A DNA stretch of 64,000 nt from Limnohabitans sp. Rim8 (GTDB taxonomy: Bacteria; Pseudomonadota; Gammaproteobacteria; Burkholderiales; Burkholderiaceae_C). This document shows positions 44,368 to 58,021 of the stretch, piece after piece. Location of the stretch: positions 23,578 to 87,577 of the forward strand of contig CAMDFT010000003.1 of the NCBI GenBank assembly GCA_945897795.1, read 5' to 3'. Each line of letters opens with the position of its first letter. The stretch's first letter is position 1. The notes beneath the pieces are model-generated. The model saw only the letters and a program-made list of their open reading frames with translations, was not told the DNA's origin and did no database searches. A program made the position numbers and the translations under genes.

Positions 44368-45912
44368 TTACCCTTGCGCAGCGACCCGATCGGCTTTGCT
44401 CTGCAATTTATTCAATGCATTCAGGTAAGCCTTGGCCGAAGCCACCACGATGTCCGGATCGGACCCGACACCGTTGACCACCCGCCCGCTGTTTTGCAAA
44501 CGCACAGTCACCTCCCCCTGACTTTCGGTGGAGCCACTGATGGCGTTGACCGAATACAGCACCATTTCTGCGCCACTTTTGACATACGACTCGATCGCCT
44601 TGAGGGAGGCATCCACCGGGCCATTGCCATCCGACTCGGTGCTCACTTCCTTGCCCTGCACGGTGAAGACCACGGCCGCATGCGGGCGCTCGCCGGTTTC
44701 GCTGTGCTGGGACATCGAGACAAAGCCGTACTGCTCTTTTTCGGTGCTGACGCTTTCGTCACTGACCAAGGCCAGGATGTCCTCGTCAAAGATCTCACTC
44801 TTGCGATCGGCCAACTCCTTGAACTTGGCAAAAGCGTTGTTGATTTCGGTTTCACTGTCCAGGGTCACGCCCAAATCTTGCAAACGTTGTTTGAAGGCGT
44901 TGCGGCCGCTGAGTTTGCCCAACACGATTTTGTTGTTGGACCAGCCCACATCTTCCGCACGCATGATTTCGTAGGTATCGCGGGCCTTGAGGACGCCATC
45001 TTGGTGGATGCCCGAGGCGTGGGCAAAAGCGTTCGCACCCACCACCGCTTTGTTGGGCTGGACCACAAAACCGGTGGTTTGACTGACCATGCGGCTGGCG
45101 GCCAAGATGTGGCTCGCATCGATGCCCACATCCAGACCAAAGTAATCGCGGCGCGTCTTCACGGCCATGACCACTTCTTCGAGCGAGCAATTGCCTGCGC
45201 GCTCGCCCAGCCCATTGATGGTGCACTCGACCTGGCGGGCGCCGCCGATCTTCACGCCGGCCAGCGAATTTGCAACCGCCATGCCCAAATCATTGTGGCA
45301 ATGCACCGACCAAATGGCTTTGTCGGAGTTGGGAATGCGCTCGCGCAAAGTGCGGATGAATTCACCATAGAGCTCGGGCACCGCGTAACCCACCGTGTCG
45401 GGCACGTTGATGGTGCTGGCCCCTTCAGCAATCACGGCCTCCAGGATGCGGCACAGGAAATCCATGTCGCTGCGGTAACCATCTTCCGGGCTGAACTCGA
45501 CATCGCTCACCAGGTTGCGGGCAAAGCGCACCGACTGCTTGGCCTGCTCAAACACCTGGTCGGGCGTCATGCGCAGCTTCTTTTCCATGTGTAAGGGCGA
45601 AGTGGCAATGAAGGTGTGAATACGTCCGTTGTTAGCCCCTTTGAGAGCCTCAGCAGCGCGCGAAATGTCGCGGTCATTGGCACGTGACAAAGAGCAAATG
45701 GTGGAATCCTTGATCGCATCGGCAATGGCTTTCACCGCCTCAAAGTCGCCATTGGAGCTGGCCGCAAAACCGGCTTCGATCACGTCCACACGCAGACGCT
45801 CCAGTTGGCGGGCAATGCGCAGCTTCTCATCGCGGGTCATGGAGGCACCGGGCGATTGCTCGCCGTCGCGCAAGGTGGTGTCGAAAATAATCAGTTTGTC
45901 AGCCATGTTCAC
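44368..45912 (-). CDS. leuA: 2-isopropylmalate synthase
   Basis: [43 protein letters not shown]. Confidence 0.96.
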   Translation of the reverse strand: MNMADKLIIFDTTLRDGEQSPGASMTRDEKLRIARQLERLRVDVIEAGFAASSNGDFEAVKAIADAIKDSTICSLSRANDRDISRAAEALKGANNGRIHTFIATSPLHMEKKLRMTPDQVFEQAKQSVRFARNLVSDVEFSPEDGYRSDMDFLCRILEAVIAEGASTINVPDTVGYAVPELYGEFIRTLRERIPNSDKAIWSVHCHNDLGMAVANSLAGVKIGGARQVECTINGLGERAGNCSLEEVVMAVKTRRDYFGLDVGIDASHILAASRMVSQTTGFVVQPNKAVVGANAFAHASGIHQDGVLKARDTYEIMRAEDVGWSNNKIVLGKLSGRNAFKQRLQDLGVTLDSETEINNAFAKFKELADRKSEIFDEDILALVSDESVSTEKEQYGFVSMSQHSETGERPHAAVVFTVQGKEVSTESDGNGPVDASLKAIESYVKSGAEMVLYSVNAISGSTESQGEVTVRLQNSGRVVNGVGSDPDIVVASAKAYLNALNKLQSKADRVAAQG

Positions 45913-45948
45913 TCCTGGTCAAAAACCCGCAAGTCCAAGCAAAAATGC

Positions 45949-45982
45949 AAAAGGCCCGTTGCGGATGGCATACGGGCCTTTT
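45949..45982 (-). terminator. leu attenuator hairpin upstream of leuA
   Basis: AAAAGGCCCGT/ACGGGCCTTTT perfect 11-bp stem followed by T-rich sequence in the minus direction. Confidence 0.8.
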
Positions 45983-46001
45983 GGGAAAATGTTTGCGTGC
46001 G

Positions 46002-46055
46002 CTACACATCCCGCCCGTGGGGCGCTAGCAGTAGAACAAACAAAGAAAAATTCAT
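46002..46055 (-). CDS. leuL: Putative leu operon leader peptide MNFSLFVLLLAPHGRDV
   Basis: 17 codons with VLLL run (GTT CTA CTG CTA), upstream of an attenuator hairpin and leuA. Confidence 0.7.
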   Translation of the reverse strand: MNFSLFVLLLAPHGRDV

Positions 46056-46103
46056 ACAAATACTGTAGCACAGTTCAAAACCCGAACTGTCGTGCAGTTG
46101 ACA

Positions 46104-46919
46104 TCACTGGTGCAAACCCCGCTCGTCGGGCTCGTCAGTGGAGGTGCTGATCATGCTGGTGGGCTGACCTTTGGCCTTGCGCCAGACATAAATCACATAG
46201 CCGCTCAAGCCGTAAGCCACAAACGCGCCAAACAAGACGGTGGGCGGATCGATGTTCACGGCCGCAATGCCCAAAGCCACCAGCACCAGCGTGGCAAAAG
46301 GCACGCTCTTTTTCATGTGCATGTCCTTGAAACTGTAAAACGGCACATTGGTCACCATGGTCAGGCCTGCAAACAGGCACACGGCAAACATGCCCCAAGA
46401 CACGGCTTTGGCGGGCACGGCGTTGTCGAACATGATCCACACAAAGCCCATCACCAAGGCTGCTGCTGCAGGCGAGGGCAGGCCCTGAAAATAACGCTTG
46501 TCGACCACACCCGTGTTGACGTTGAAGCGCGCCAAGCGCAACGCCGCGCAAGCACAGTAAACAAAGGCCGCAATCCAACCCCAACGGCCCAACTCCTTGA
46601 GCGTCCAGACATAGGCGATCAGCGCGGGTGCCGCGCCAAAGGACACCATGTCCGACAGCGAATCCATTTGCTCGCCAAAGGCACTTTGGGTGTTGGTCAT
46701 GCGGGCTACGCGGCCGTCCAAGCTGTCGAGCACCATGGCGCTGAAGATGCCCACGGTGGCCAGGTCAAACCGGCCATTGATGGCCATGACGACGGCATAA
46801 AAACCGGCAAACAGGGCCGCCAAAGTGATCATGTTGGGCAGCATGTAAATGCCTTTGGAGGGCTTACGCACTGGCGCAGGGCCTTCTGCGTCTTCAGTGG
46901 TGTCGGTGGTTTTGTTCAT
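46104..46919 (-). CDS. pssA: CDP-diacylglycerol--serine O-phosphatidyltransferase
   Basis: CDP-alcohol phosphatidyltransferase motif DSLDGRVARMTNTQSAFGEQMDSLSDMVSFG. Confidence 0.93.
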   Translation of the reverse strand: MNKTTDTTEDAEGPAPVRKPSKGIYMLPNMITLAALFAGFYAVVMAINGRFDLATVGIFSAMVLDSLDGRVARMTNTQSAFGEQMDSLSDMVSFGAAPALIAYVWTLKELGRWGWIAAFVYCACAALRLARFNVNTGVVDKRYFQGLPSPAAAALVMGFVWIMFDNAVPAKAVSWGMFAVCLFAGLTMVTNVPFYSFKDMHMKKSVPFATLVLVALGIAAVNIDPPTVLFGAFVAYGLSGYVIYVWRKAKGQPTSMISTSTDEPDERGLHQ

Positions 46920-46990
46920 CGTCCATTCCTGTTGCGGTTTTTCGGATTCATACCGTAGTAACCGAGTTTAAGGCAGACCCAGCGCCCAAG

Positions 46991-47015
46991 AAAAAGGCCA
47001 CCGCAGTGGCCTTTT
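46991..47015. terminator. Rho-independent terminator downstream of ilvC
   Basis: AAAAAGGCCACCGCAGTGGCCTTTT. Confidence 0.85.
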
Positions 47016-47037
47016 CCATTCTTGCCCAAGGGCCAGA

Positions 47038-48586
<1,549 letters not shown>

Positions 48587-48669
48587 GTGTGATTCCTCTT
48601 TTTGCCGCCCTCCCCTGCGCACGGTAATGCGCAGGCTTGGCGGGCAATAGATTCGTCCAGTGGGATTTA

Positions 48670-50442
48670 TTAAAGATCTTCAGCGCCCATCAGCATCTCG
48701 GTGATGCCTTTGCCAGCCTTGACCATGGGGAACACGTTTTCAGTCGGGTCCGTACGGATATCCAAGAAAACCGTGCGGTCCTTGAGCCTGCGTGCTTCGC
48801 GCAAAGCAGGCTCCACATCCTCGGGCTTTTCCACCAAGATGCCGACGTGGCCATAGGCCTCGGCCAACTTCACGAAGTTGGGCAGCGCATCCATGTAACT
48901 GTGGCTGTAACGACCGGAGTAATCAATCTCCTGCCACTGCCGCACCATGCCCAAGTAACCGTTGTTCAGGGCCACGACTTTGATGGGCGTGTTGTATTGC
49001 AGGCAAGTCGAGAGCTCTTGAATGCACATTTGCACCGAGCCTTCACCCGTCACGCAATACACCTCGCTGTCAGGCTTGGCCAGTTTGATGCCCATGGCGT
49101 AAGGAATGCCCACGCCCATGGTGCCCAAGCCACCGGAGTTGATCCAGCGGCGCGGCTCATTGAACTTGTAATACTGGGCGGCCCACATCTGGTGCTGGCC
49201 CACATCGGAGGTGATGTACGCGTCGGCGTCCTTGGTCATTTCCCACAAGGTCTCGATGACCTTTTGCGGCTTGATGACCAAGCTGTTGTTGCTGTCGTAC
49301 TTCATGCAATCGCGGCTGCGCCAGCCTTCGACCGTTTCCCACCACTGCGCCAGCGCCTGGCTGTCGGGCTTGAGACCGGATTCGCGGATCATGCCCATCA
49401 GTTCGATCAGCACGTCTTTGACGTCGCCCACGATCGGCACATCCACCTTGACGCGCTTGGAAATGCTGGACGGGTCGATGTCGATGTGGATGATCTTGCG
49501 CTCGTTTTGCGCAAAGTGCTTGGGGTTGCCAATGACGCGGTCGTCAAAGCGTGCGCCCACGGCCAGCAAGACGTCGCAGTTTTGCATCGCGTTATTGGCC
49601 TCCAGCGTGCCGTGCATGCCCAGCATCCCCAAGAAGCGGCGGTCATTGGCCGGAAACGCGCCCAAACCCATCAAGGTGTTGGTGACCGGAAAGTTCAGCA
49701 TGTCGACCAGCGCGCGCAACTCGGGGCTGGCGTTGCTCAGCAGCACACCGCCGCCGGTGTAGATGTACGGGCGCTTGGCCGACATCAGCAGCTGCATGGC
49801 CTTGCGGATCTGGCCGCCGTGGCCCTTGCGCACCGGGTTGTACGAGCGCATCTCGACCTTGTCGGGGTAGCCGGTGTACAGGGTTTTATTGAAAGACACG
49901 TCCTTGGGCACATCCACCACGACCGGGCCAGGGCGGCCGGTGCGCGCAATGTGAAAGGCCTTTTTCATGACCTCGGCCATGTCCTTGGCGTCTTTGACCA
50001 AGAAGTTGTGTTTGACGATGGGGCGGGTGATGCCCACGGTGTCGCACTCCTGAAAGGCATCGAGACCAATGGCCGCAGTGGGCACCTGCCCGCTGATGAT
50101 GACCATGGGGATGCTGTCCATGTAGGCGGTGGCGATGCCGGTCACGGCATTGGTCAGGCCGGGGCCCGAAGTGACCAAGGCCACACCCACCTCACCCGTG
50201 GCACGGGCGTAACCATCGGCCGCGTGCACCGCCGCTTGCTCGTGGCGTACCAGCACGTGCTGAATGGTTTCTTGTTTATAGAAGGCGTCATAGATGTGGA
50301 GCACGGCTCCACCGGGGTAGCCCCAAACGAACTGCACGTTTTCGGCTTGCAGCGCTTTGACCAGAATTTCGGCCCCACGCAACTCTTGACCAGAAGAAGC
50401 GACGGACGCAGCGGATGCCATTTCGGCTTTATTGATTTCCAT
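48670..50442 (-). CDS. ilvB: Acetolactate synthase large subunit
   Basis: TPP enzyme; FVWGYPGGAVLHIYDAFY, HEQAAVHAADGYARATG. Confidence 0.95.
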   Translation of the reverse strand: MEINKAEMASAASVASSGQELRGAEILVKALQAENVQFVWGYPGGAVLHIYDAFYKQETIQHVLVRHEQAAVHAADGYARATGEVGVALVTSGPGLTNAVTGIATAYMDSIPMVIISGQVPTAAIGLDAFQECDTVGITRPIVKHNFLVKDAKDMAEVMKKAFHIARTGRPGPVVVDVPKDVSFNKTLYTGYPDKVEMRSYNPVRKGHGGQIRKAMQLLMSAKRPYIYTGGGVLLSNASPELRALVDMLNFPVTNTLMGLGAFPANDRRFLGMLGMHGTLEANNAMQNCDVLLAVGARFDDRVIGNPKHFAQNERKIIHIDIDPSSISKRVKVDVPIVGDVKDVLIELMGMIRESGLKPDSQALAQWWETVEGWRSRDCMKYDSNNSLVIKPQKVIETLWEMTKDADAYITSDVGQHQMWAAQYYKFNEPRRWINSGGLGTMGVGIPYAMGIKLAKPDSEVYCVTGEGSVQMCIQELSTCLQYNTPIKVVALNNGYLGMVRQWQEIDYSGRYSHSYMDALPNFVKLAEAYGHVGILVEKPEDVEPALREARRLKDRTVFLDIRTDPTENVFPMVKAGKGITEMLMGAEDL

Positions 50443-50664
50443 ATATTCAACCTTTGTGAATTTCTCTAACGAAAAACCTTGGGTGCCCCTTGGCTCGACT
50501 CTTGTGAAGTGGCTTTGGGACTTGAGACCACAGACATGGGCACCTCACTGTAAAAGTGCCGGACTGTGATCCGTTTGCTTTTTTTCAATTGCAACCCAGT
50601 ATTATTGCACCGTTGACGGCGGGCCTGTAAAAACAGATCGCCCACATTTGGGTAAATGACATAA

Positions 50665-51297
50665 TTGTCAGTCTCCCTACTCGCAATCTCATCTCGCCTA
50701 CACAGGACACAGCCCGCCGCTGCAAGCAACTTGGCCTCGGACACCGACATTTCTGACTTTCTCAAAAGCGTGGAGAAAAAAGCTTTTAAACGGGCTTACT
50801 ACCACGTGGGCGATGAAGAAGGGGCCCTGGACATCGTGCAAGACAGCATGATCAAGTTGTGCACCCACTACTCTGACAAACCGGCACCAGAGCTGCCTTT
50901 GCTTTTCCAGCGGATATTGTCCAATACCGTGCTCGACTGGTTTCGCCGTCGCAAGACGCGCAACGCCTTGTTTTCCAACCTGGACGATTTTGACCACCGC
51001 GACGACCTGGACGACTTTGACCTGCTCGAAGTCACCGCGGGTGCGGCCGACGCCCCCACCAATCAAAGCGCTGAGCAATGGTTGGGGCGGGTGCAAACCC
51101 TGGAACACATTGAAAAAGCCATCATGAGCCTGCCTGCACGTCAACGAGAAGCCTTCCTGCTGCGTTATTGGGAGGAGTTGGACGTGGCTGAAACTGCCGC
51201 CGTGATGGGCTGCTCTGAAGGCAGCGTCAAAACCCATTGCTCCCGCGCCATCCAGGCCTTGAGTAAAACCTTGGCCCAACAAGGCATGAAACCATGA
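50665..51297 (+). CDS. RNA polymerase sigma factor, ECF type (start uncertain)
   Basis: Region 2 YHVGDEEGALDIVQDSMIKL and region 4 SLPARQREAFLLRYWEELDVAETAAVMGCSEGSVKTHCSRA. Confidence 0.9.
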   Translation: MSVSLLAISSRLHRTQPAAASNLASDTDISDFLKSVEKKAFKRAYYHVGDEEGALDIVQDSMIKLCTHYSDKPAPELPLLFQRILSNTVLDWFRRRKTRNALFSNLDDFDHRDDLDDFDLLEVTAGAADAPTNQSAEQWLGRVQTLEHIEKAIMSLPARQREAFLLRYWEELDVAETAAVMGCSEGSVKTHCSRAIQALSKTLAQQGMKP

Positions 51298-51746
51298 ATA
51301 ATTCCCAGTCATCCGCCACTGCAACCACCGCCGACATGGACCTTTGGGGTCGAAACTTGGCCGCGCAATTGGACGTGGCCTCGCAGGATTTGGGGCATGA
51401 CATCGGCGAGCGGCTGCGCGTGGCCCGCCAAATGGCTTTGAAGACACGCCCCATGCCGCAACGCCTGCTGCGCCACAGCCTGGCCTTGCAAGCCAACGGC
51501 ACGCTCAGCGGGCCACCCGACGAGGGCCTTAACCTTTGGCGCATCCTGGCCTCGGCCCTGCCTTTGTTGGCACTGGTGTCGGGCCTGATGTTCATCCAGG
51601 CCCTGCAACAAGATTTGGCCGAGTCCGACATCGCATCCCTTGACTCGGCCTTGCTGCTCGACGAATTGCCACCAGACGCCTACACCGACCCAGGTTTTGT
51701 GCAATTCCTCAAAATCCAGCTCCATCAAAACGCGCGGCATGACTGA
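51294..51746 (+). CDS. DUF3619-family membrane protein
   Basis: One TM; context downstream of an ECF sigma gene; ATGA overlap. Confidence 0.7.
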   Translation: MNNSQSSATATTADMDLWGRNLAAQLDVASQDLGHDIGERLRVARQMALKTRPMPQRLLRHSLALQANGTLSGPPDEGLNLWRILASALPLLALVSGLMFIQALQQDLAESDIASLDSALLLDELPPDAYTDPGFVQFLKIQLHQNARHD

Positions 51747-52551
51747 AACGGGTTGGAAATTTGGCCTTGATTGCAATGCCGAGCCGACTGCTTGTCGGCC
51801 TGGCACGCCATGTCTCAGACCTGGACTGAGCCAATGGTGCCTGAGTGTTCTTGCACTGAGCTTGAGCATGCAGCTTGGGGCTCAAACACCAACGGCCCCC
51901 TCCGCGACTGCCCCAACCTCGGCTGAGCAACAGAGTTCTTTGCCCAGCGCGTCCGCGTCTGACAGTGCCCATTCTGGCGTACCATCTGATCCGACTTTAC
52001 TGGCCATACCGGCACTGGGACACAGTGTGCACCTCCCGTCGGCATCCAACGCCTCCAATACCCACCCCGCCCCCGACTCGGGTGCTTGGCAGTCCTTGAG
52101 CAAACGTCAAAAACTGGCCCTTGCACCTTTGGCAGCGGATTGGCATGAGCTGACGGCTCAGCAACGCCAAAAATGGCTGACCCTGTCCACAAACTTTTTC
52201 CAACTGAGTGACGAGGAGCAGATGACCCTGCACAGCCGCATGCGGGAATGGGCGGCGCTCAGTCCTCGCCAACGCAGCCAAGCGCGCTTTCACTTCAACA
52301 CCACCCAATCCCTGTCTGCGCAAGACAAGCGGGCCCAGTGGGAGGCCTACCAGGCGTTGTCCGATCAGGAAAAACACAAGCTGTCTTCGGGCCCCAAACC
52401 GCCCGCCAAAAGTGCCGCCCGCAGTTTCGCAACGCCCAGCACCCGCTTGGTCAGCCCCCCCCTGCTGCCCGTCAATGCCACACGGGCAATTCAGCGTGTG
52501 GCGCCTTCAAAACCGATCCACCCCAAAACCTTGTTGCCTCAGCCCTCTTGA
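51739..52551 (+). CDS. DUF3106-family protein
   Basis: SKRQKLALAPLAADWHELTAQQRQKWLTLSTNFFQLSDEEQ typical of DUF3106; ATG 51739 chosen. Confidence 0.75.
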   Translation: MTETGWKFGLDCNAEPTACRPGTPCLRPGLSQWCLSVLALSLSMQLGAQTPTAPSATAPTSAEQQSSLPSASASDSAHSGVPSDPTLLAIPALGHSVHLPSASNASNTHPAPDSGAWQSLSKRQKLALAPLAADWHELTAQQRQKWLTLSTNFFQLSDEEQMTLHSRMREWAALSPRQRSQARFHFNTTQSLSAQDKRAQWEAYQALSDQEKHKLSSGPKPPAKSAARSFATPSTRLVSPPLLPVNATRAIQRVAPSKPIHPKTLLPQPS

Positions 52552-52706
52552 TCCATGCAGCGCGGCTCATTCGCGCATTTGAGCCACAATGGGTGCGACT
52601 GACCAACGCTCAGTCCCTCACGCTGTGGCGAACAAACCCTCCGGCCTGCGCCTGCTGGCAGCGCTGAACCCTTTTGCCATTCAATCTTCAATCATCTATT
52701 GCTGCC

Positions 52707-53234
52707 ATGACCCAGCGCGTGCCCGCCTCACCGACACACCCCGTACAGCCTGCCGCCGACCCGCTGGCCGCCCCATCGCTCAAACGGCGCATGGCCTGCT
52801 GGCTTTACGAAGGCATGCTGCTCTTCGGTGTCGTGTTCATTGCGGGCTACTTGTTTGGCACGCTGAGCCAGACCCGCCACGCCTTGGACAACCGTCCAGG
52901 CTTGCAGGCCTTTCTGTTTCTGATAATCGGGATTTACTTCACCTGGTTTTGGCACCGGGGCCAAACCCTGGCCATGAAAACCTGGCATGTCAAAGTCGTC
53001 AGTGCGCAAGGTCTGCCCCTGAGCCAAAGCCGCGCCCTGCTGCGCTACCTGCTAAGTTGGATGTGGTTTTTGCCGCCGCTGCTGCTGACCATTCCTTTAG
53101 GCCTGCCACCCGGCTCGATGGGTCTGCTCTGTTTTGTCTGGGTGCTGATCTGGGCCTTGCTCAGCCGCTTTCACCCCCAGCGCCAGTTCTGGCACGACGC
53201 CTGGGCTGGCACCCGGCTGGTTTCTGCCAAATGA
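52707..53234 (+). CDS. RDD-family membrane protein
   Basis: LKRRMACWLYEGMLLFGVVFIAGYL...RGQTLAMKTWHVKVV. Confidence 0.88.
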   Translation: MTQRVPASPTHPVQPAADPLAAPSLKRRMACWLYEGMLLFGVVFIAGYLFGTLSQTRHALDNRPGLQAFLFLIIGIYFTWFWHRGQTLAMKTWHVKVVSAQGLPLSQSRALLRYLLSWMWFLPPLLLTIPLGLPPGSMGLLCFVWVLIWALLSRFHPQRQFWHDAWAGTRLVSAK

Positions 53235-53842
53235 ACAAGCCCCACCCTCTCCAGGCTGCAAAACCCGCCTTCTCGGTTTGCGTTTACTGCGGCTCCAAGC
53301 CCGGAAACAAGACCGAGTTTGCGCAAATCGCGGTGCAAGTGGGGACCTGGATCGGCGCGCACGGCGGTCAGCTGGTCTATGGTGGGGGGCGCAACGGCCT
53401 GATGGGCTTGGTGGCCGAAGCCACGCTGGCCGCAGGCGGCACGGTGGTCGGCATCATCCCCAAAGCCTTGGTCGAAAAAGAATGGGCGCACCATGGTTGC
53501 ACCGAGCTGCATGTGGTGGACACCATGCACGAGCGCAAACGCCTCATGGCCGACAAGGCCGACGCTTTTTTGGCCCTGCCCGGCGGCATCGGCACGTTTG
53601 AAGAATTGTTTGAGGTCTGGACTTGGCGTCAGCTGGGTTACCACGACAAGCCGGTCGGCATCCTGAACAGCTTGGGTTATTACGATGGCTTGATGGCCTT
53701 CATTGGCCAAGTGGTGCAAGACGGTTTCATGGGCGATTGGCAAACCGATCTGGTCACCCTGGGCAACGAACCCGAAGTACTGCTGCAAAACTTGGTGCAA
53801 AAAGCAGGCTTTTCACCCAAGGCCAAAATCGAACTGATCTGA
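53231..53842 (+). CDS. LOG-family (cytokinin riboside 5'-monophosphate phosphoribohydrolase-like) protein
   Basis: LVYGGGRNGLMGLVAEA and LPGGIGTFEELFEVWTWRQLG. Confidence 0.93.
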   Translation: MNKPHPLQAAKPAFSVCVYCGSKPGNKTEFAQIAVQVGTWIGAHGGQLVYGGGRNGLMGLVAEATLAAGGTVVGIIPKALVEKEWAHHGCTELHVVDTMHERKRLMADKADAFLALPGGIGTFEELFEVWTWRQLGYHDKPVGILNSLGYYDGLMAFIGQVVQDGFMGDWQTDLVTLGNEPEVLLQNLVQKAGFSPKAKIELI

Positions 53843-53858
53843 CCTTTGACGCGAGCTG

Positions 53859-53880
53859 AGCCGGGCTGCGCAGCCCGGCT
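53859..53880. terminator. Probable terminator palindrome
   Basis: AGCCGGGCTGCGCAGCCCGGCT between convergent genes, short T-tract. Confidence 0.65.
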
Positions 53881-53886
53881 TTCCCA

Positions 53887-55934
<2,048 letters not shown>

Positions 55935-55938
55935 ACAG

Positions 55939-57138
55939 GTGCTGGAAAATGTGAGCTTGAATTATGTCACCCGGGTGCAGGATGACCTGCGCGCTATCGC
56001 GCCTGAAGCCTGGGACAGCTTGCTTGCCCAGCAAGACGCCCCATCCCCCTTCATGCTGCATGCCTATTTGTCGGCCATGCAGACCAGCCAATCGGCCGCG
56101 CCCGAGACCGGCTGGACGCTGCAAGTCATCAGCCTGTGGCGCAGCACCCCGCAAGGCGATGTGTTGGCCGCCGCCTGCCCGCTGTACATCAAGACGCATT
56201 CACGCGGCGAATACGTGTTTGACCACGCCTGGGCCGACGCCTACCAGCGCCACGGCCTGGACTATTACCCCAAAGCCTTGGTCGCCCCGCCCTTCACCCC
56301 AGTGCCCGGCAGCCGCTTGCTGGCCGAAACCGACGAGGCCCGCCGGGCCCTGCTGGCCGCCTTGCTGGACATTTGCCAAACCAACGGCATCCCGTCCCTG
56401 CACATTCTGTTTGCCAGCCCGCACGACCTGCAGGCCTGCGAACAAGCCGGGCTGCTGCAACGCGACCAAGTGCAGTTCCACTGGCAAAACCAAGGCTGGC
56501 GCGACTTCGATGACTTTTTGGCCAGCCTGACCCAAGAAAAGCGCAAAAAAATCCGGCAAGAACGCCGCAAAGTGGCCGATGCAGGCGTGACCTTTCGCGC
56601 CGTGCGCGGCCCCGACATGATGGAAGGCGACTGGGCCGTGCTGCTGCGCTGCTACCAGCAAACCTATTGGGAACACGGCAACCCGCCCTATTTGACCCCG
56701 GCGTTTTTTGAGTCCATGCGCACCGACATGGCCGCCAACTGGCTTCTGTTTGTGGCCGAACACGCGGGCCTGCCGATTGGCATCAGCCTGATCGGCCTGC
56801 ACCTGGACGCCCAAGGCCAGCCCGAAGTGGCCTATGGACGCTATTGGGGGGCCCTTGCCCGGGTGGACTGCCTGCACTTTGAAGCCTGCTACTACCAACC
56901 TATCGCATGGTGCATCCAGCACGGCCTCAAACGATTTGAAGGCGGCGCGCAAGGCGAACACAAAATGGCCCGCGCCCTGCTGCCCACCCCCACCCACAGC
57001 GCGCATTGGCTGGCACACCCGGCGTTTTCTGAGGCCGTGGCCCGGTTTTTAGAGCGGGAAAAAGCGGGGGTGGAGAACTACCTGGAAGCGCTTAACCAGC
57101 ACTCGCCGCTCAAACAAACGCCCCAGTCCAACTTGTAG
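55939..57138 (+). CDS. GNAT-fold family protein (COG3146-like)
   Basis: FDDFLASLTQEKRKKIRQERRKV..., YGRYWGALARVDCLHFEACYYQPIAWCI; GTG start 55939 chosen. Confidence 0.85.
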   Translation: MLENVSLNYVTRVQDDLRAIAPEAWDSLLAQQDAPSPFMLHAYLSAMQTSQSAAPETGWTLQVISLWRSTPQGDVLAAACPLYIKTHSRGEYVFDHAWADAYQRHGLDYYPKALVAPPFTPVPGSRLLAETDEARRALLAALLDICQTNGIPSLHILFASPHDLQACEQAGLLQRDQVQFHWQNQGWRDFDDFLASLTQEKRKKIRQERRKVADAGVTFRAVRGPDMMEGDWAVLLRCYQQTYWEHGNPPYLTPAFFESMRTDMAANWLLFVAEHAGLPIGISLIGLHLDAQGQPEVAYGRYWGALARVDCLHFEACYYQPIAWCIQHGLKRFEGGAQGEHKMARALLPTPTHSAHWLAHPAFSEAVARFLEREKAGVENYLEALNQHSPLKQTPQSNL

Positions 57139-57344
57139 GCCGGCACCTTCAGGTCCGACATGAAGCCTTGTGCGCCATCGCCATCCGCGATGTCACACCA
57201 CGAGAACAATTCTTACGGCCAAACCACAGCCTGCGCCCCCTCCAGAGAAATTCTGTCTCAGTCCGGCGAATGAATCGCCTTGCGGGGGCTTGATTTTTGA
57301 CACGTTCAGTGGCTCACTGGCTGGCATAAAAATGCATCGGGAGG

Positions 57345-57360
57345 GTAGCTTTAAAGCTAC
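57345..57360. promoter_or_regulatory. Perfect 16-bp palindrome upstream of the toxin-antitoxin genes
   Basis: GTAGCTTTAAAGCTAC, 7 bp upstream of the toxin ATG. Confidence 0.6.
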
Positions 57361-57367
57361 AATTGGC

Positions 57368-57694
57368 ATGTTTCTTTTAAAGCACTACGTCAGCCCTCAG
57401 GGGGTGGACCTGTTTGGTTTGTGGCTGGATGAACTGCGAGACAAACAAGCAAGAGCCAGAGTTTCTGCACGCCTGCTGCGTCTGCAAAACGGGAATTTTG
57501 GTGATTGCAAGCCTGTTGGGGCGGGAGTTTGGGAGCTGCGGATTGATTGGGGTCCGGGCTACCGCGTCTATTACGCCTTGGCCGACAAAAAAGTCGTCTT
57601 GCTGTGCCAAGGAGGAGACAAGCGCTCGCAGCAAGCCGATATCGACCGAGCAATGCAGCGTTGGTTGGAATGGCAAACAAGGAGTTCAACATGA
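57368..57694 (+). CDS. RelE/HigB-type toxin of a type II TA module
   Basis: ARARVSARLLRLQNGNFGDCKPVGAGVWELRIDWGPGYRVYYALADKKVVLLCQGGDKRSQQADIDRA. Confidence 0.88.
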   Translation: MFLLKHYVSPQGVDLFGLWLDELRDKQARARVSARLLRLQNGNFGDCKPVGAGVWELRIDWGPGYRVYYALADKKVVLLCQGGDKRSQQADIDRAMQRWLEWQTRSST

Positions 57695-57984
57695 ATGAAA
57701 CCGCAAAACACGATGACTGGCTTTTTCAACAACTCCAAGATGCCGAATTTGCCGCCGAATACCTGAATGCGGCCAATGAGGATGACGATCCCAAGACTTA
57801 TTTGGCCGCTTTGCGCAAAGTGGTTGAGGCGCGCTGCGGCATGACAGCTTTGGCTGCGCAGACCCAGCTGTCACGCGAAACGCTTTACCGAACCTTGTCG
57901 GCCCGGGGCAATCCCACGATCAAAACATTGGCGGCTGTGCTCAAAGCCACGGGCCTGCGAATATCCATCGCGCCAGTCCCATAA
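57691..57984 (+). CDS. HTH antitoxin of a type II TA module
   Basis: FAAEYLNAANEDDDPKTYLAALRKVVEARCGMTALAAQTQLSRETLYRTLSARGNPTIKTLAAVLKATGLRISI; ATGA overlap with the toxin. Confidence 0.9.
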   Translation: MNETAKHDDWLFQQLQDAEFAAEYLNAANEDDDPKTYLAALRKVVEARCGMTALAAQTQLSRETLYRTLSARGNPTIKTLAAVLKATGLRISIAPVP

Positions 57985-58021
57985 AAAACGCCTGGGCGGC
58001 GCAAACCGGGCAGGCGTTTTT
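57983..58021. terminator. Bidirectional terminator between the antitoxin gene and ppa
   Basis: AAAAAACGCCTG...CAGGCGTTTTT. Confidence 0.8.

Noticed and set aside
44278-45594. Plus-strand 438-aa ORF antisense to leuA
   Set aside because: Shadow ORF opposite a conserved gene.
48637-50469. Plus-strand 610-aa ORF antisense to ilvB
   Set aside because: Shadow ORF; His/Val/Gly-rich reverse-complement composition.
50466-50600. Possible ilv leader peptide (MSVVSSPKATSQESSQGAPKVFR) and GGTGCCC/GGGCACC pairing upstream of ilvB
   Set aside because: Only two Val codons and no Leu/Ile/Val run; no convincing terminator with T-tract before ilvB. Too weak to call attenuation.
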